DNA of 64,000 nt from Pseudomonas yamanorum (GCF_900105735.1 NZ_LT629793.1:372001-436000); one strand, 5' to 3'; counted from the stretch's first letter, positions 34,785 to 44,315 are shown. Notes: generated from the sequence alone by a model not told the origin. Program-made: numbers and translations.

Positions 34785-35278
34785 GCCACGCTCAGGCAGG
34801 CCAGGAAGGCATCGCGCATGTAGCGTTTGACTGAAATCAGCGACACACCCAGGGCATCGGCGATCTGTTGATAGGTCAGGCCATCGATCTGCGACATCAG
34901 GAAGGCCTGGCGGGTTTTTTCCGGCAGATCCCGCAGCATCGCTTCAATGCGGTACAGCGCTTCGAGGATCAGCCAGCGGGTTTCCGGCGAAGGTACATGT
35001 TGCTCGGGCAGGTGGGCGATGGTTTCCAGGTAGGCGCGCTCCACCTCCTGGCGGCGCCAGCTGTCGATCATCAAGCCCTTGGCGATATGGGTCAGCAATG
35101 CCCGTGGCTCGGCGCCCAAGTGGGTGCTGGTTTGCCGGGTGAGCAGGCGCATGAACGTGTCATGGGCCAGGTCGGCGGCGTCGCTGGCATTGCCCAGCTT
35201 GCGGTCCAGCCAACGGTGCAACCATCCATGGTGTTCGCAGTACAGGTCCTGGATATGCAGATTGAGGGGAGACGACAT
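34781..35278 (-). CDS. ECF RNA polymerase sigma factor (FecI/FpvI-like)
   Basis: A 165-residue iron-starvation ECF sigma factor. Region 2 is DLYCEHHGWLHRWLDRKLGNASDAADLAHDTFMRLL and region 4 is LPEKTRQAFLMSQIDGLTYQQIADALGVSLISVKRYM. It should direct transcription of the receptor gene at 31307 when the siderophore is bound. The ribosome site before ATG 35278 is weak; a TTG start at 35314 is possible. Fur usually controls such genes, and a weak Fur-like site is at 35321-35340. Confidence 0.9.
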   Translation of the reverse strand: MSSPLNLHIQDLYCEHHGWLHRWLDRKLGNASDAADLAHDTFMRLLTRQTSTHLGAEPRALLTHIAKGLMIDSWRRQEVERAYLETIAHLPEQHVPSPETRWLILEALYRIEAMLRDLPEKTRQAFLMSQIDGLTYQQIADALGVSLISVKRYMRDAFLACLSVA

Positions 35279-35320
35279 GCCGATCACCGGGGCGCGCCGG
35301 GCGGTGAGACCCAAGCGTAA

Positions 35321-35340
35321 TTAAGAATTGATCGCATTCT
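35321..35340. promoter_or_regulatory. Weak Fur-box-like sequence upstream of ECF sigma gene
   Basis: TTAAGAATTGATCGCATTCT has GAATT...CATTC arms and about 40-60 bases to the sigma start. It is only a partial match to the Fur consensus and is listed because FecI genes are normally Fur-controlled. Confidence 0.28.
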
Positions 35341-35396
35341 AGTCTGCAAGGGTCGTAACTGGCAATTTCACAGTTTTTTGAGCGCTGTAGATTCCT

Positions 35397-35484
35397 GTGG
35401 GAGCTGGCTTGCCTTCGAGAGCGGTGTATCAGTCGCCGAAGGTGCAAACTGGCCTACCGCTATCGCAGGCAAGCCAGCTCCCAC
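35397..35484. repeat. REP pair (type 'gtgggagctggcttgcctgcgatagcggt')
   Basis: Inverted units gtgggagctggcttgcc and ggcaagccagctcccac with ccgctatcgca next to the right arm. The left unit has diverged slightly (cttcgagagcggtg). It lies between the ECF sigma gene and metE. Confidence 0.82.
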
Positions 35485-35524
35485 ATTTTTGATCTTCACC
35501 CGGCGTGTGATTCCGGGTGTTGGA

Positions 35525-37813
35525 TCAGGCCAATTCAGCCCGCAGTTGACGCGCTGCAGTCACCATGTGAATCAGCGCCGCTTCAGTCTCCGGCCAGCCA
35601 CGGGTTTTCAGGCCGCAATCCGGGTTGACCCACAGGCGTTCGGCCGGGATGCGTTTGGCTGCCTTGCGCAGCAGGTTGGCCATTTCCGAGGCATCCGGCA
35701 CCCGTGGCGAGTGGATGTCGTACACCCCAGGACCAATGTCGTTCGGGTAGGCGAAGGCTTCGAACGCCTCCAGCAGTTCCATGTCCGAGCGCGAGGTTTC
35801 GATGGTGATCACGTCGGCATCCATCGCCGCGATGGACTCGATCACATCGTTGAACTCGCTGTAGCACATGTGGGTGTGGATCTGGGTTTCGTCGCGCACA
35901 CCGGAGGCGCACAGGCGGAAGACTTCGGTGGCCCAGTCCAGGTATTCCTTCCACTGCGCCCGGCGCAACGGCAAGCCTTCGCGGAACGCGGCTTCGTCGA
36001 TCTGTACGATCTTGATCCCGGCGGCTTCCAGGTCCACCACTTCGTCACGAATCGCCAGGGCCAGTTGGCGCGCCTGTTCTTCGCGGCTTACATCTTCCCG
36101 GGGGAACGACCACATCAGCATGGTCACCGGGCCGGTCAGCATGCCCTTCATCACCTTGTTGGTCAGGCCTTGGGCGTAGCGGATCCACTCCACGGTCATG
36201 GCTTTCGGGCGGCTCAGGTCACCAAAAATCACTGCGGGTTTCACGCAACGGGAACCGTAGCTCTGTACCCAGCCGAAGCGGGTAAATACATAACCGTCCA
36301 ACTGCTCGGCGAAGTATTCGACCATGTCGTTGCGTTCGGCCTCACCGTGCACCAGTACGTCCAGGCCAAGGTTTTCCTGCACTTCCACCGCGTGACGAAT
36401 CTCGCTGTGCATGGCTTCGACGTATTCGGCTTCGCTCAACTTGCCGGCCTTGTACGACTGGCGGGCCAGGCGGATCGAGGCGGTTTGCGGGAACGAACCG
36501 ATGGTGGTGGTCGGGAACAGCGGCAGGTTGAGGCCGGCCCGTTGTTTCTCGATCCGCTGGGCAAACAGCGAGTGACGCTGGCTGTCCTTGGTGGTGATCG
36601 CCGCCACGCGGGCCTGCACCGCGGGCTTATGGATACGTGGCGAAGCGGCACGGGCAGTTTGCACGGCGCGGCTTTCAGCCAGGGCGGCGATCACGTTTGG
36701 CGCTTCAGGTTGATTCACGGCCTGAGCCAGCACCGCCACTTCTTCGCACTTCTGTACGGCAAACGCCAGCCAGCTTTTCAGCTCGGTATCCAGCTTGTCT
36801 TCACGGCCCAGGTCCACCGGGCTGTGCAGCAAGGAGCAAGACGGCGCCACCCACAGGCGATCCCCCAGGCGCTCATGAGCATGCTGCAAGGTGGCCAGGG
36901 CTTTTTCCAGGTCGCAGCGCCACACGTTACGGCCGTTGACCACGCCCAGGGACAGCACCTTATAAGCAGGCAGACGATCGAGGATGGTCGGATACTGATC
37001 CGGCGCACGCACCAGGTCGATGTGCAGGCCGTCCACCGGCAGGTTGGCTGCCAGGCCGAGGTTCTCTTCCAGGCCGCCAAAATAGGTGGCCACCAGCTTC
37101 TTCAGCGGGTCACGCTGGATCAGGTTGTAGGCACGCTCAAACGCACTTTTCCAATCCTGCGGCAGGTCCAGCACCAGGATCGGCTCGTCGATCTGCACCC
37201 ACTCCACGCCCAGGTCCGCCAGGCGCTGGAAGATCTGGCCGTACAGCGGCAGCAGGCGGTCCAGCAGGTCGAGCTTGTCGAAATCGCCACCCTTGGCCTT
37301 GCCCAGCCACAGGTAAGTCAGCGGACCGATAACCACCGGCTTGACGGTGTGGCCAAGGTCACGGGCTTCCTTGACCTCTTCGAACAGTTGCTCCCAACCC
37401 AGTTGGAACTGCTGGTCGGCGCTGAACTCAGGTACCAGGTAGTGATAGTTGGTGTCGAACCACTTGGTCATTTCCTGGGCGTGGGCACCGCCGCAGCAGC
37501 TGTCGCTGACGCCACGGGCCATGCCGAACAGGGTGTGCAAGGTGGCTTTGCCATCGGCCGGGCGGAAACGCTCAGGGATCACACCGAACATCAGCGAGTG
37601 AGTCAGTACCTGGTCGTACCAGGCGAAGTCACCGGCGGGCAGCAACTCGATGCCGGCCTTCTTTTGCAGGTCCCAGTGCGTCTTGCGCAACTCACGACCT
37701 ACGGCGCGCAGGCCGGCTTCGTCGAGTTCACCCTTCCAAAACGCTTCCTGCGCTTTTTTCAGTTCACGATCGCGACCAATGCGCGGGAATCCAAGGGAAT
37801 GGGCAACAGCCAT
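35525..37813 (-). CDS. metE: Cobalamin-independent methionine synthase MetE
   Basis: A 762-residue MetE of full length. It transfers the methyl of 5-methyltetrahydropteroyl-triglutamate to homocysteine. Visible are [18 protein letters not shown] (N-terminal folate strand), [12 protein letters not shown] (start of the C-terminal barrel), [13 protein letters not shown], the zinc ligands His-Cys in HMCYSEF, and the second cysteine in [16 protein letters not shown] 37813 follows GGAG. No B12 riboswitch was seen upstream. Confidence 0.95.
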   Translation of the reverse strand: MAVAHSLGFPRIGRDRELKKAQEAFWKGELDEAGLRAVGRELRKTHWDLQKKAGIELLPAGDFAWYDQVLTHSLMFGVIPERFRPADGKATLHTLFGMARGVSDSCCGGAHAQEMTKWFDTNYHYLVPEFSADQQFQLGWEQLFEEVKEARDLGHTVKPVVIGPLTYLWLGKAKGGDFDKLDLLDRLLPLYGQIFQRLADLGVEWVQIDEPILVLDLPQDWKSAFERAYNLIQRDPLKKLVATYFGGLEENLGLAANLPVDGLHIDLVRAPDQYPTILDRLPAYKVLSLGVVNGRNVWRCDLEKALATLQHAHERLGDRLWVAPSCSLLHSPVDLGREDKLDTELKSWLAFAVQKCEEVAVLAQAVNQPEAPNVIAALAESRAVQTARAASPRIHKPAVQARVAAITTKDSQRHSLFAQRIEKQRAGLNLPLFPTTTIGSFPQTASIRLARQSYKAGKLSEAEYVEAMHSEIRHAVEVQENLGLDVLVHGEAERNDMVEYFAEQLDGYVFTRFGWVQSYGSRCVKPAVIFGDLSRPKAMTVEWIRYAQGLTNKVMKGMLTGPVTMLMWSFPREDVSREEQARQLALAIRDEVVDLEAAGIKIVQIDEAAFREGLPLRRAQWKEYLDWATEVFRLCASGVRDETQIHTHMCYSEFNDVIESIAAMDADVITIETSRSDMELLEAFEAFAYPNDIGPGVYDIHSPRVPDASEMANLLRKAAKRIPAERLWVNPDCGLKTRGWPETEAALIHMVTAARQLRAELA

Positions 37814-38026
37814 GACGTAAAGCTCCAATGTGTGTGTATGGGAGCTATTGTCGGGATCGGCGAATAGTGAGACAAACTCATTTTATTCCAGATGATCACA
37901 AGTTCTACTCATGATATTCGGGCGTTCCTTCGGTTTTGCTTATCACTGAAATAGCTAGCAGCGCCTGTTTTGGTGCGCGATGGCTACCCATACTTTTGCT
38001 TCCCGAACACCCAAGGAAGTCCTCAC

Positions 38027-38152
38027 ATGGAACCCCATCGAAGTCAGCCTGTAACCGCCCTGCTCGTTCACCTCGCCGCGTTGGGCGTGGCCATCCTCGG
38101 CATCAGTAGCCTGGCCCTGCTGATGGCCTGGGCCGGGCGCCTGATGTTCTAG
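38027..38152 (+). CDS. Small membrane peptide, 41 aa
   Basis: A 41-residue protein, MEPHRSQPVTALLVHLAALG then a single transmembrane helix VAILGISSLALLMAWAGRLMF. AAGGA lies nine bases before the ATG at 38027, and the coding bias is normal. The helix contains Gly-xxx-Ser small-residue spacing that could pack against a partner. Its stop is directly followed by the convergent LysR gene. A role near metE is not suggested by the sequence. Confidence 0.6.
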   Translation: MEPHRSQPVTALLVHLAALGVAILGISSLALLMAWAGRLMF

Positions 38153-38153
38153 T

Positions 38154-38999
38154 TCAATCGGCGGGAATATCGGCGCTCAAGGTGCGGATCAGCGCCTGCG
38201 CCTGAGTGTCCCGCTGCGCCGTATACAGCACCACTTCACGATTGGGCAGCGGCGGCAGGTCGAAACGCTGCTCTACGTCGACGCAGCCACCGGGCGCCAT
38301 CCGCCCCACCATCGCGCCGATGCCAATGCCCGCCACCACCGCAGCACCAATCGCCAGGATGCCGCTGCCCACGAATGCCTCTTCCCAGGCGCGGTTCTGC
38401 TCGGCCAGCGCCGCCATCACCATGCTGCGCATGCCGCAGGGCTCCGGCTGGATCGCCAGGGGCAACGCCCCGCCCTGGCGTAATTCGAAGTCGTGGGAAG
38501 CCATCCAGCCAAAGCGTTCGACGCCCACCACTTCGCCGTCCTGGCGACGGTTGTCGTGCCGCAGGATCATCGCTACATCCAGCTTGCCCTGCTCGTAGTT
38601 CATCAACATGTCCCGCGAAGTGCCGAGGCTGAACGCCACGATCACGTCCGGGTCGGTGGTCGCCAAACGCCGCAGCCACAGGCTGAGATCGGCGCCGACA
38701 ATGTGGTGGCTGACGCCCACGCGCAAGGTGCGTTTCTGCGGGCCAAAACAGTTCATCGCCTCCTGGTAGTTGTCCAGCAAACGGCGCGCGCTGGTCAAAA
38801 ACATCAGCCCATGGGCCGACAACGTGACCCGTCTCGGCGTGCGCTCCAGCAGCTTGCGGCCAAGGCTTTCTTCGAGGCGTTTTATCTTCAGGCTGATGGC
38901 CGCCTGAGTGCCGCCGATGGCATCGGCGGCGCGGGTGAAACTCTTGAGTTCAGCGACCAGGACGAACGCCTGGATGGCGTCGATATCGGGCATTTTCAT
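38154..38999 (-). CDS. LysR-family transcriptional regulator
   Basis: A 281-residue LysR regulator. The DNA-binding part is DIDAIQAFVLVAELKSFTRAADAIGGTQAAISLKIKRLEESLGRKLLERTPRRVTLSAHG. It is not MetR (the motif order differs and length is short), despite proximity to metE. The C-terminal effector domain contains an unusual Gly/Ala-rich strip GSGILAIGAAVVAGIGIGAMVGRMAPGG. No clear target operon; start at MKMPDID, or two codons later at MPDID. Confidence 0.85.
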   Translation of the reverse strand: MKMPDIDAIQAFVLVAELKSFTRAADAIGGTQAAISLKIKRLEESLGRKLLERTPRRVTLSAHGLMFLTSARRLLDNYQEAMNCFGPQKRTLRVGVSHHIVGADLSLWLRRLATTDPDVIVAFSLGTSRDMLMNYEQGKLDVAMILRHDNRRQDGEVVGVERFGWMASHDFELRQGGALPLAIQPEPCGMRSMVMAALAEQNRAWEEAFVGSGILAIGAAVVAGIGIGAMVGRMAPGGCVDVEQRFDLPPLPNREVVLYTAQRDTQAQALIRTLSADIPAD

Positions 39000-39020
39000 G
39001 GATGAACTGGCGATAGTAAG

Positions 39021-39911
39021 TTAAGGCGTGACGTTAGCATGCCGCGCCTGCTGCCCAAACCACTGCATGATCAGCGCACAGCCTGGGTGTGACGCCGCCG
39101 ATGGCTGCAAGCACAATGCATACACCCCGCCGGTCACCAGCGGCTGACCAAACGGCACCACCAACACACCCCGTTCGATCGACTCGGCCGCCAGGGTCAG
39201 GTCCGTCATCGCCACCCCAAGCCCGCGGGCGGCGGCATCCAGTGCCAGTTCGTCGAGGTTGAACGGGATATGCCGGTAGTCGTCCAGCGACCGCGCACCA
39301 TTGGCCGCCAGCCAGGTCATCCAGTCTTGCTTGTCGGCCGAACGATGCAGCAGCGCAAAGTGTGCGAGTTGCTCCACCGAAGCCAGTGGCCCCAAACCCG
39401 GTGCGCAGACCGGCACCAATGACTCGTGGAACAAGGTCAGGCGCGCAGGATCGTTGTCGGGTTTGGGCAGGTAAAGGATGTAGGCATCGCTGTCACTCGC
39501 CGGCTCGACCACCTCGGTGGCGACGGTCTCGATCGCCAGGGAAATATCGGGATGGTTGCGATAGAAATCACTGAGCTTGGGCAGCAGCCAGCGCACCGCC
39601 AGCGACACATGCAGGCGGATGCGAAACGGGCGTTTGTGAGGCGAGAGCCGATCCTCCAGCACCTTCAGTTGCGCCAGGATGCTCCGGGCGCTGGCCAGCA
39701 CCTGCTCACCTTCAGCGGTCAGGCGCAGGCTGCGGCTGGTGCGGGTGAACATCGGCACGCCGAAATGGCTTTCCAACTGCTGGATTTTGCGGCTCACCGC
39801 GCTTTGGGTCAGGCACAGCTTCTGTGCCGCCACGGTGAAACTGGCGCAATCGCTGACTTCAACCAACGCCTGCAAGCCCTGCAACGAAGGCACGTGACGG
39901 ATGTTATCCAT
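39021..39911 (-). CDS. LysR-family regulator (GcvA/TrpI-like)
   Basis: A 296-residue LysR regulator of the GcvA subgroup. The winged helix is LQGLQALVEVSDCASFTVAAQKLCLTQSAVSRKIQQLESHFGVPMFTR. The effector domain has the GcvA-type ending FGQPLVTGGVYALCLQPS. It is divergent from the DAO oxidase gene with 117 bases between starts, so it likely controls oxidase and binding-protein genes in response to an amine or amino acid. Confidence 0.87.
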   Translation of the reverse strand: MDNIRHVPSLQGLQALVEVSDCASFTVAAQKLCLTQSAVSRKIQQLESHFGVPMFTRTSRSLRLTAEGEQVLASARSILAQLKVLEDRLSPHKRPFRIRLHVSLAVRWLLPKLSDFYRNHPDISLAIETVATEVVEPASDSDAYILYLPKPDNDPARLTLFHESLVPVCAPGLGPLASVEQLAHFALLHRSADKQDWMTWLAANGARSLDDYRHIPFNLDELALDAAARGLGVAMTDLTLAAESIERGVLVVPFGQPLVTGGVYALCLQPSAASHPGCALIMQWFGQQARHANVTP

Positions 39912-40028
39912 GCATTTTCCGAATAGCTGGATGATTTTATAACGTTGGTTGTATCACCACCGGCCCTATAGATTCCAGCTGTAGCCCGAACTTAGTCATG
40001 CGAACAACGCATACAGCCGAGGATCTTC

Positions 40029-41330
40029 ATGGAAAACACATGTGGCTGGATTGCCCAGACTGACAGCCTCCCCGCCCGGGGCCGACTGAGCTGCGTTCAA
40101 AGAGCCGACTGGCTGGTGATCGGCGCAGGGATTACCGGTTTGTGTGCGGCCCACACCCTGGCCGAGATGCACCCCGAGGCCCGCATCGTGATCGTCGACC
40201 GCCAGCGCGCCGCCCAAGGTGCCTCGGCGCGCAATTCCGGTTTTGTGGTGGCCCATGAGCATCCCGCTGAAAGTGAATTGATGGGCCGCTCTGGCTTCGC
40301 CGATTTTGAGGTGGACACCACCATCTCACGCGCCGCCAGTGATGAAGTGCGCAAGCGCATCGCCCGCCATGCCATCGACTGCGATTTCAGGGACAGCGGC
40401 TACTTCTTCGCCGTGCACGATCCCGACAAGCTCGAGCATGTGGATGCCAAGTTGGCGACCTTGCGTGCGGTGGGTGCTTCAGCGCGCTTTCTACAGGGTG
40501 AGGCGCTCGCACAAACACTCGGCACCGAGCATTACCAGGCCGCCATCTGGTGCGGCAATGGCAACGCCTTGCTGCAACCGGCGAAGTACGTAAAGGGCTT
40601 GCTGGAAGCCCTGCCGGACAACGTGACGCTCTATGAGAACACCGACATCACCGGCCTTGAGCGCATGGCCAATGGCGGCATTCGCGCCAACGGCCTGGAC
40701 GCCTGCATTGAAGCCGGCCAGGTGCTGGTGTGCCTCAACGCCTTTATTCCACGGGTGGGTATTGAAGACAGCGCGACGTTCCCGATGGAACTCAGCGCCA
40801 GCCTCACCCGCCCCTTCAGCGATGAGGAATACCGCCGTATCGGCGCGGTGGAACCCTGGGGCGTACTGTCCACCCGGCCACTGGGCGCCACGGTGCGCCT
40901 GACGCCGGACCGCCGGGTGATGATCCGCAACACGGCGGAATACCGCACTCGGGATTTGTCCAACGGCGACCTGCTGCACCGGCGCCAACACCACGTGAAG
41001 GGATTGCAGCGACGCTTTCCCTGGCTCACCGAACAAGACATCCACTACACCTGGACCGGCCACTTGAGTGCCTCCCGCAGCGGCCAATCGTATTTCGCGC
41101 GAGTCGAAAACAACCTGTACGCCGTCGCCGGCTGCAACGGATCGGGCGTCGCCCGCGGCACGTTATGGGGCCGACTGCTGGCCGAGTGGGCGTCGGGCCA
41201 AGCCTCGTCGCTCCTGCACTCCGTAATGCTCAGGGCAGAGCCCGGCTGGCTGCCGCCCCGGCCGTTGTTCGACATCGGTGCCATGCTGCGTATGCGCGTG
41301 GAAACGGTCCGGGCTCGGACAGAAATCTAG
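40029..41330 (+). CDS. FAD-dependent DAO-family oxidoreductase (PuuB-like)
   Basis: A 433-residue flavoprotein of the glycine/D-amino acid oxidase family. The FAD-binding GxGxxG is VIGAGITGLCAAHTL (about residues 30-44), followed by QGASARNSGFVV, typical of gamma-glutamylputrescine oxidase-like enzymes. The C-terminal AGCNGSGVARGTLWGRLLAEWASG closes the FAD site. It likely oxidises an amine carbon. The gene is followed 29 bases on by a polyamine-binding protein, which supports a polyamine-like substrate. Confidence 0.86.
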   Translation: MENTCGWIAQTDSLPARGRLSCVQRADWLVIGAGITGLCAAHTLAEMHPEARIVIVDRQRAAQGASARNSGFVVAHEHPAESELMGRSGFADFEVDTTISRAASDEVRKRIARHAIDCDFRDSGYFFAVHDPDKLEHVDAKLATLRAVGASARFLQGEALAQTLGTEHYQAAIWCGNGNALLQPAKYVKGLLEALPDNVTLYENTDITGLERMANGGIRANGLDACIEAGQVLVCLNAFIPRVGIEDSATFPMELSASLTRPFSDEEYRRIGAVEPWGVLSTRPLGATVRLTPDRRVMIRNTAEYRTRDLSNGDLLHRRQHHVKGLQRRFPWLTEQDIHYTWTGHLSASRSGQSYFARVENNLYAVAGCNGSGVARGTLWGRLLAEWASGQASSLLHSVMLRAEPGWLPPRPLFDIGAMLRMRVETVRARTEI

Positions 41331-41359
41331 AACAAAAAACCTCAACAAAGGTGATTCAC

Positions 41360-42448
41360 ATGCACATCAACAGTCTGTCCCTGGCGGTCATCCTCAGCGC
41401 GCTCCCGGCGGCCGTGTACGCCGCCGAAGAAGTGAATATTTCCAACTGGAACGGCTACATCGCCGACGACACCTTGACCCGCTTCACCCAGGAGACCGGG
41501 ATCAAGGCGACCTACGACATTCACGACAGCAACGAAGTGCTGGAATCCAAACTGATGACCGGCAATACCGGTTATGACGTGGTCAGCCCGTCCAACCACT
41601 TCCTGTCGCGGCTGATCAAGGCCGGGGCGATCCAGAAGCTCGACCGAAGCCAGTTGCCCAACTGGAAAAACCTCGACCCGCTGCTGATGAAGAAGCTGGA
41701 GACCAACGACCCGGGCAACCAGTACGGCTTCCCGTATATGTGGGGTACGGCGGGGATTGGCTACAACGTCGAGAAGATCAAGGCGATCTTCGGCACCACC
41801 GACGTCACCCATTCCTGGAGCCTGTTCTTCGATGAAAACAACATCAAGAAACTCAGCGCCTGCGGCGTGGCGATTATCGACAACCCCACGCAGATCCTGC
41901 CGATCACCCTCAACTACCTGGGCTTGCCTCACCACAGCCACGAACCGGCCGACTACAAAAAGGCCGAACAGGCGCTGTTGAAGATCCGGCCCTACATCCA
42001 GTACTTCCACGCCTCCAAGTACATCAGCGACCTGGCGAACGGCAATATCTGCGCAGTGATCGGCTTTAATGGCGACGTCGTGCAAGCCGCCGCCAGCGCC
42101 AAGGAGGCGAAAAACGGCATCAACATCGCCTACTCGATCCCGGATGAAGGCTCGACGCTGTGGCTGGACATGGTGGTGATGCCCAAGGGCGCGCCGCACG
42201 AGAAGAACGGCTATGCCTATATGAATTACCTGCTGGAGCCCAAGGTGATTGCCAACATCAGCAACAGCATCCACTACGCCAACCCCAACAGCGCCGCGGA
42301 TGAGTTTGTGACTCCCGAGGTAAAGCAAGACCTGGCGATCTACCCGTCGAAAAGCGTGATGGACAAGCTGTTCATCGTCGAAGACCTGCCGCCGGCGATT
42401 GCGCGGCTGGCCACTCGGTTGTGGACCAAGTTGAAGACCAATACGTGA
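41360..42448 (+). CDS. Polyamine ABC transporter substrate-binding protein (PotF/SpuD-like), orphan
   Basis: A 362-residue periplasmic binding protein. A signal peptide ends AVYA-AE and the mature part begins EEVNISNWNGYIADDTLTRFTQETGIKATYDIHDSNEVLESKLMTG, the PotF/SpuD signature. Other marks are GYDVVSPSNHFLSRLI, YMWGTAGIGYNVEKI and VIGFNGDV. It should bind putrescine, spermidine or a relative. No permease or ATPase gene follows, so it would have to share a transporter encoded elsewhere. AAAGG precedes the ATG. Confidence 0.88.
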   Translation: MHINSLSLAVILSALPAAVYAAEEVNISNWNGYIADDTLTRFTQETGIKATYDIHDSNEVLESKLMTGNTGYDVVSPSNHFLSRLIKAGAIQKLDRSQLPNWKNLDPLLMKKLETNDPGNQYGFPYMWGTAGIGYNVEKIKAIFGTTDVTHSWSLFFDENNIKKLSACGVAIIDNPTQILPITLNYLGLPHHSHEPADYKKAEQALLKIRPYIQYFHASKYISDLANGNICAVIGFNGDVVQAAASAKEAKNGINIAYSIPDEGSTLWLDMVVMPKGAPHEKNGYAYMNYLLEPKVIANISNSIHYANPNSAADEFVTPEVKQDLAIYPSKSVMDKLFIVEDLPPAIARLATRLWTKLKTNT

Positions 42449-42500
42449 TACCGGGAGAGCGTTATAGTCGCTGCATTGAACAGGGAATTGAGTCAATACA

Positions 42501-42950
42501 GTGGATAGATCAACGGACGGTTTGTCGATACGCGCCCTCTCGGCGTTGCCGGAAGAGATCCTGATACTGGAAGCAGAAGCCGTCGCCGAAGGGTTCAGGT
42601 TTCTCACGCGACTCGTTGCAGAGTGGCACAGCGGCGCCAACCGGTTCGACCAGCCAGGCGAATGTCTTTTGGGCGTATTCAGCAACGAGCAGTTGATCGC
42701 CGTTGGCGGGCTGTCCTATGACCCTTACGCCGGTCCGGAGGTTGGCAGGCTGCGCCGGGTGTACGTCGCACGGGCTTCGAGGGAACGGCATGTAGGCAAG
42801 GCGTTGGTGGGCCAACTGCTGGAACGCGCTGCGCAGCAGTTCCGTGTTGTGCGCCTGTCTACCGACACCCACGAAGGCGCCGCCTTTTATCTGCGCTGCG
42901 GGTTTGAGTCGATACAGGATGAGCATGCAACGCACATGAAGTCGCTATAA
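42501..42950 (+). CDS. GNAT N-acetyltransferase (GTG start)
   Basis: A 149-residue GNAT. The acetyl-CoA loop is RLRRVYVARASRERHVGKALVGQLLERAAQ and the final block RLSTDTHEGAAFYLRCGFESIQ holds the likely catalytic Tyr. It begins at a GTG at 42501 (VDRSTDGLSIR), as no ATG lies close. It follows the binding-protein gene after 52 bases but is probably not part of its function. A hairpin follows the stop. Confidence 0.8.
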   Translation: MDRSTDGLSIRALSALPEEILILEAEAVAEGFRFLTRLVAEWHSGANRFDQPGECLLGVFSNEQLIAVGGLSYDPYAGPEVGRLRRVYVARASRERHVGKALVGQLLERAAQQFRVVRLSTDTHEGAAFYLRCGFESIQDEHATHMKSL

Positions 42951-42954
42951 ACGC

Positions 42955-42979
42955 ACCAGCCCTCGCCGCAAGGGCTGGT
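42955..42979. terminator. Hairpin between convergent GNAT and porin genes
   Basis: ACCAGCCCT, a 7-base loop CGCCGCA, then AGGGCTGGT: a 9-bp stem without a long T-run. It lies four bases past the GNAT stop and 16 bases before the porin stop. Confidence 0.55.
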
Positions 42980-42995
42980 ACATGGACTTCAGGAT

Positions 42996-44315
42996 TTACA
43001 TCAACGGAATCGAGTAGTTCACAAACACCCGGTTCTGGTCCTGATCCCGTGCCACTTCGCTGCGGGACATGCCGTTGCGCCAGCCGAACCCGACGTTCTT
43101 GAACGTGCCGCTCTGCACCACATAATCCAGCGAAATATCCCGCTCCCACTCGCTGCCATCGTTGCCGTTGGTGGTGAGGATATGGTCGCCCTTGAGGTAC
43201 ATCACCGAGGCCTTCAAACCGGGTACGCCCAGCGCCGCAAAGTCGTAGGCGTACTGGGCAAAAGCGGTACGCTCACCAGCCTGGATGAAGGTCTGGATGG
43301 TTCGGTCGGTGTACAGGTACAGACTCGGGCCCGCCTCGCCTTTGCCCACCAGGCCGCCCTGGTTGAGTTGGGCGAAGTTGCTGTCGTCGGACACGCGTTG
43401 GTAGCCCGCTGTGATCGCATGGGGCCCCAGGGAATAGATGAACGCGGCGCTCCAGGTGTCGTTATCGATCTCCCCGGTTCCACCCTTGGTATAGCCGCCA
43501 AACTTATAGCCATCGGCACGCCCGGCGGCACTTGCGTTCTTGCCGTCGGAGGTGGTCTTGAAGTAACGCAAGTCGGTTTTCAGCGAGCCGTAGTCGCCCA
43601 TCGGCAATACGTGCACCAGGCCGGCGAAGTGCTGTTGGTAATAGTCTTCAAGGTTGGCGTAGTAGTACTGCACCAAGAGGTTCTTGGTCAGGTTGTAGTC
43701 GGCGCCGCCGTAGGTGAACTTGTTGCTTTCCTGGGTCGCACCGGCCACCGCCAGGCCGCTGGCGTCGCTGGAACCGCGACCCGTCGTATGCTCAAGCTGG
43801 CCGCCAATCAGGGTCAGGTTGTCGATGTCGTTGCTGGTGACTTGGCCGCCTTCAAACGACTGCGGCAACAGCCGGCCGTCGTTGCTCACCAGGATCGGCA
43901 GGTTGGGGCGCAGGTAGCCGTAGCGCAGCTCGGTCTTGGCAAAGCGCGCCTTCGCGGTCACGCCGCCACGGGCCCAATCGTCCGCAGCCTTGCCATCATC
44001 GGTGGGAATCATCGAGCTGCCGACATGCTTCGCCGCGCTGCTGTCGAGGGTCACGCCGAGCATGCCGATGGCGTCCAGGCCAAAGCCGAGGGTGCCGTCG
44101 GTGAAACCCGACTGGTAGTTGAGGATGAACGCCTGGCCCCACTCTTCGGTCTTCGACGGTGCAGCGGCGCCGTCGCGGTTGTCGTTGTTGAAGTAAAAGT
44201 TACGCATGCTCAAGTTGGCTTTGCTGTCCCCCAGGAAATCAGCAGAAGCCAAGGGACTCAGGGCCATGCCCAGGCCGCCGGTCAATACGCTTAATACATG
44301 TAGTGTGGCTTTCAT
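42996..44315 (-). CDS. OprD-family outer-membrane porin
   Basis: A 439-residue porin specific to pseudomonads. The signal peptide MKATLHVLSVLTGGLGMALSPLASA is followed by the OprD-type start DFLGDSKANLSMRNFYFNNDNRD, and a barrel ending WRNGMSRSEVARDQDQNRVFVNYSIPLM. OprD porins take up basic amino acids, small peptides, aromatic acids or sugars. GGAG lies nine bases before the ATG. The substrate is unknown; its location near polyamine and amino-acid genes is suggestive only. Confidence 0.9.
   Translation of the reverse strand: MKATLHVLSVLTGGLGMALSPLASADFLGDSKANLSMRNFYFNNDNRDGAAAPSKTEEWGQAFILNYQSGFTDGTLGFGLDAIGMLGVTLDSSAAKHVGSSMIPTDDGKAADDWARGGVTAKARFAKTELRYGYLRPNLPILVSNDGRLLPQSFEGGQVTSNDIDNLTLIGGQLEHTTGRGSSDASGLAVAGATQESNKFTYGGADYNLTKNLLVQYYYANLEDYYQQHFAGLVHVLPMGDYGSLKTDLRYFKTTSDGKNASAAGRADGYKFGGYTKGGTGEIDNDTWSAAFIYSLGPHAITAGYQRVSDDSNFAQLNQGGLVGKGEAGPSLYLYTDRTIQTFIQAGERTAFAQYAYDFAALGVPGLKASVMYLKGDHILTTNGNDGSEWERDISLDYVVQSGTFKNVGFGWRNGMSRSEVARDQDQNRVFVNYSIPLM

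Noticed and set aside
35378..37867. Open frame of 829 codons antisense to metE
   Set aside because: High-G+C, GC3-biased genes leave long antisense frames free of stops. The metE frame has full family motifs and a ribosome site; the antisense product is composed of low-complexity His/Gln/Gly/Val text with no known domain.
37814..38026. B12 riboswitch or MetR box upstream of metE
   Set aside because: I could not find the B12-box core or a clear TGAA-N5-TTCA site in the 213-base region.
38154..38999. LysR gene next to metE as metR
   Set aside because: The DNA-binding helix and length do not match MetR; the orientation (convergent to the small peptide) also differs from the usual metR-metE divergence.
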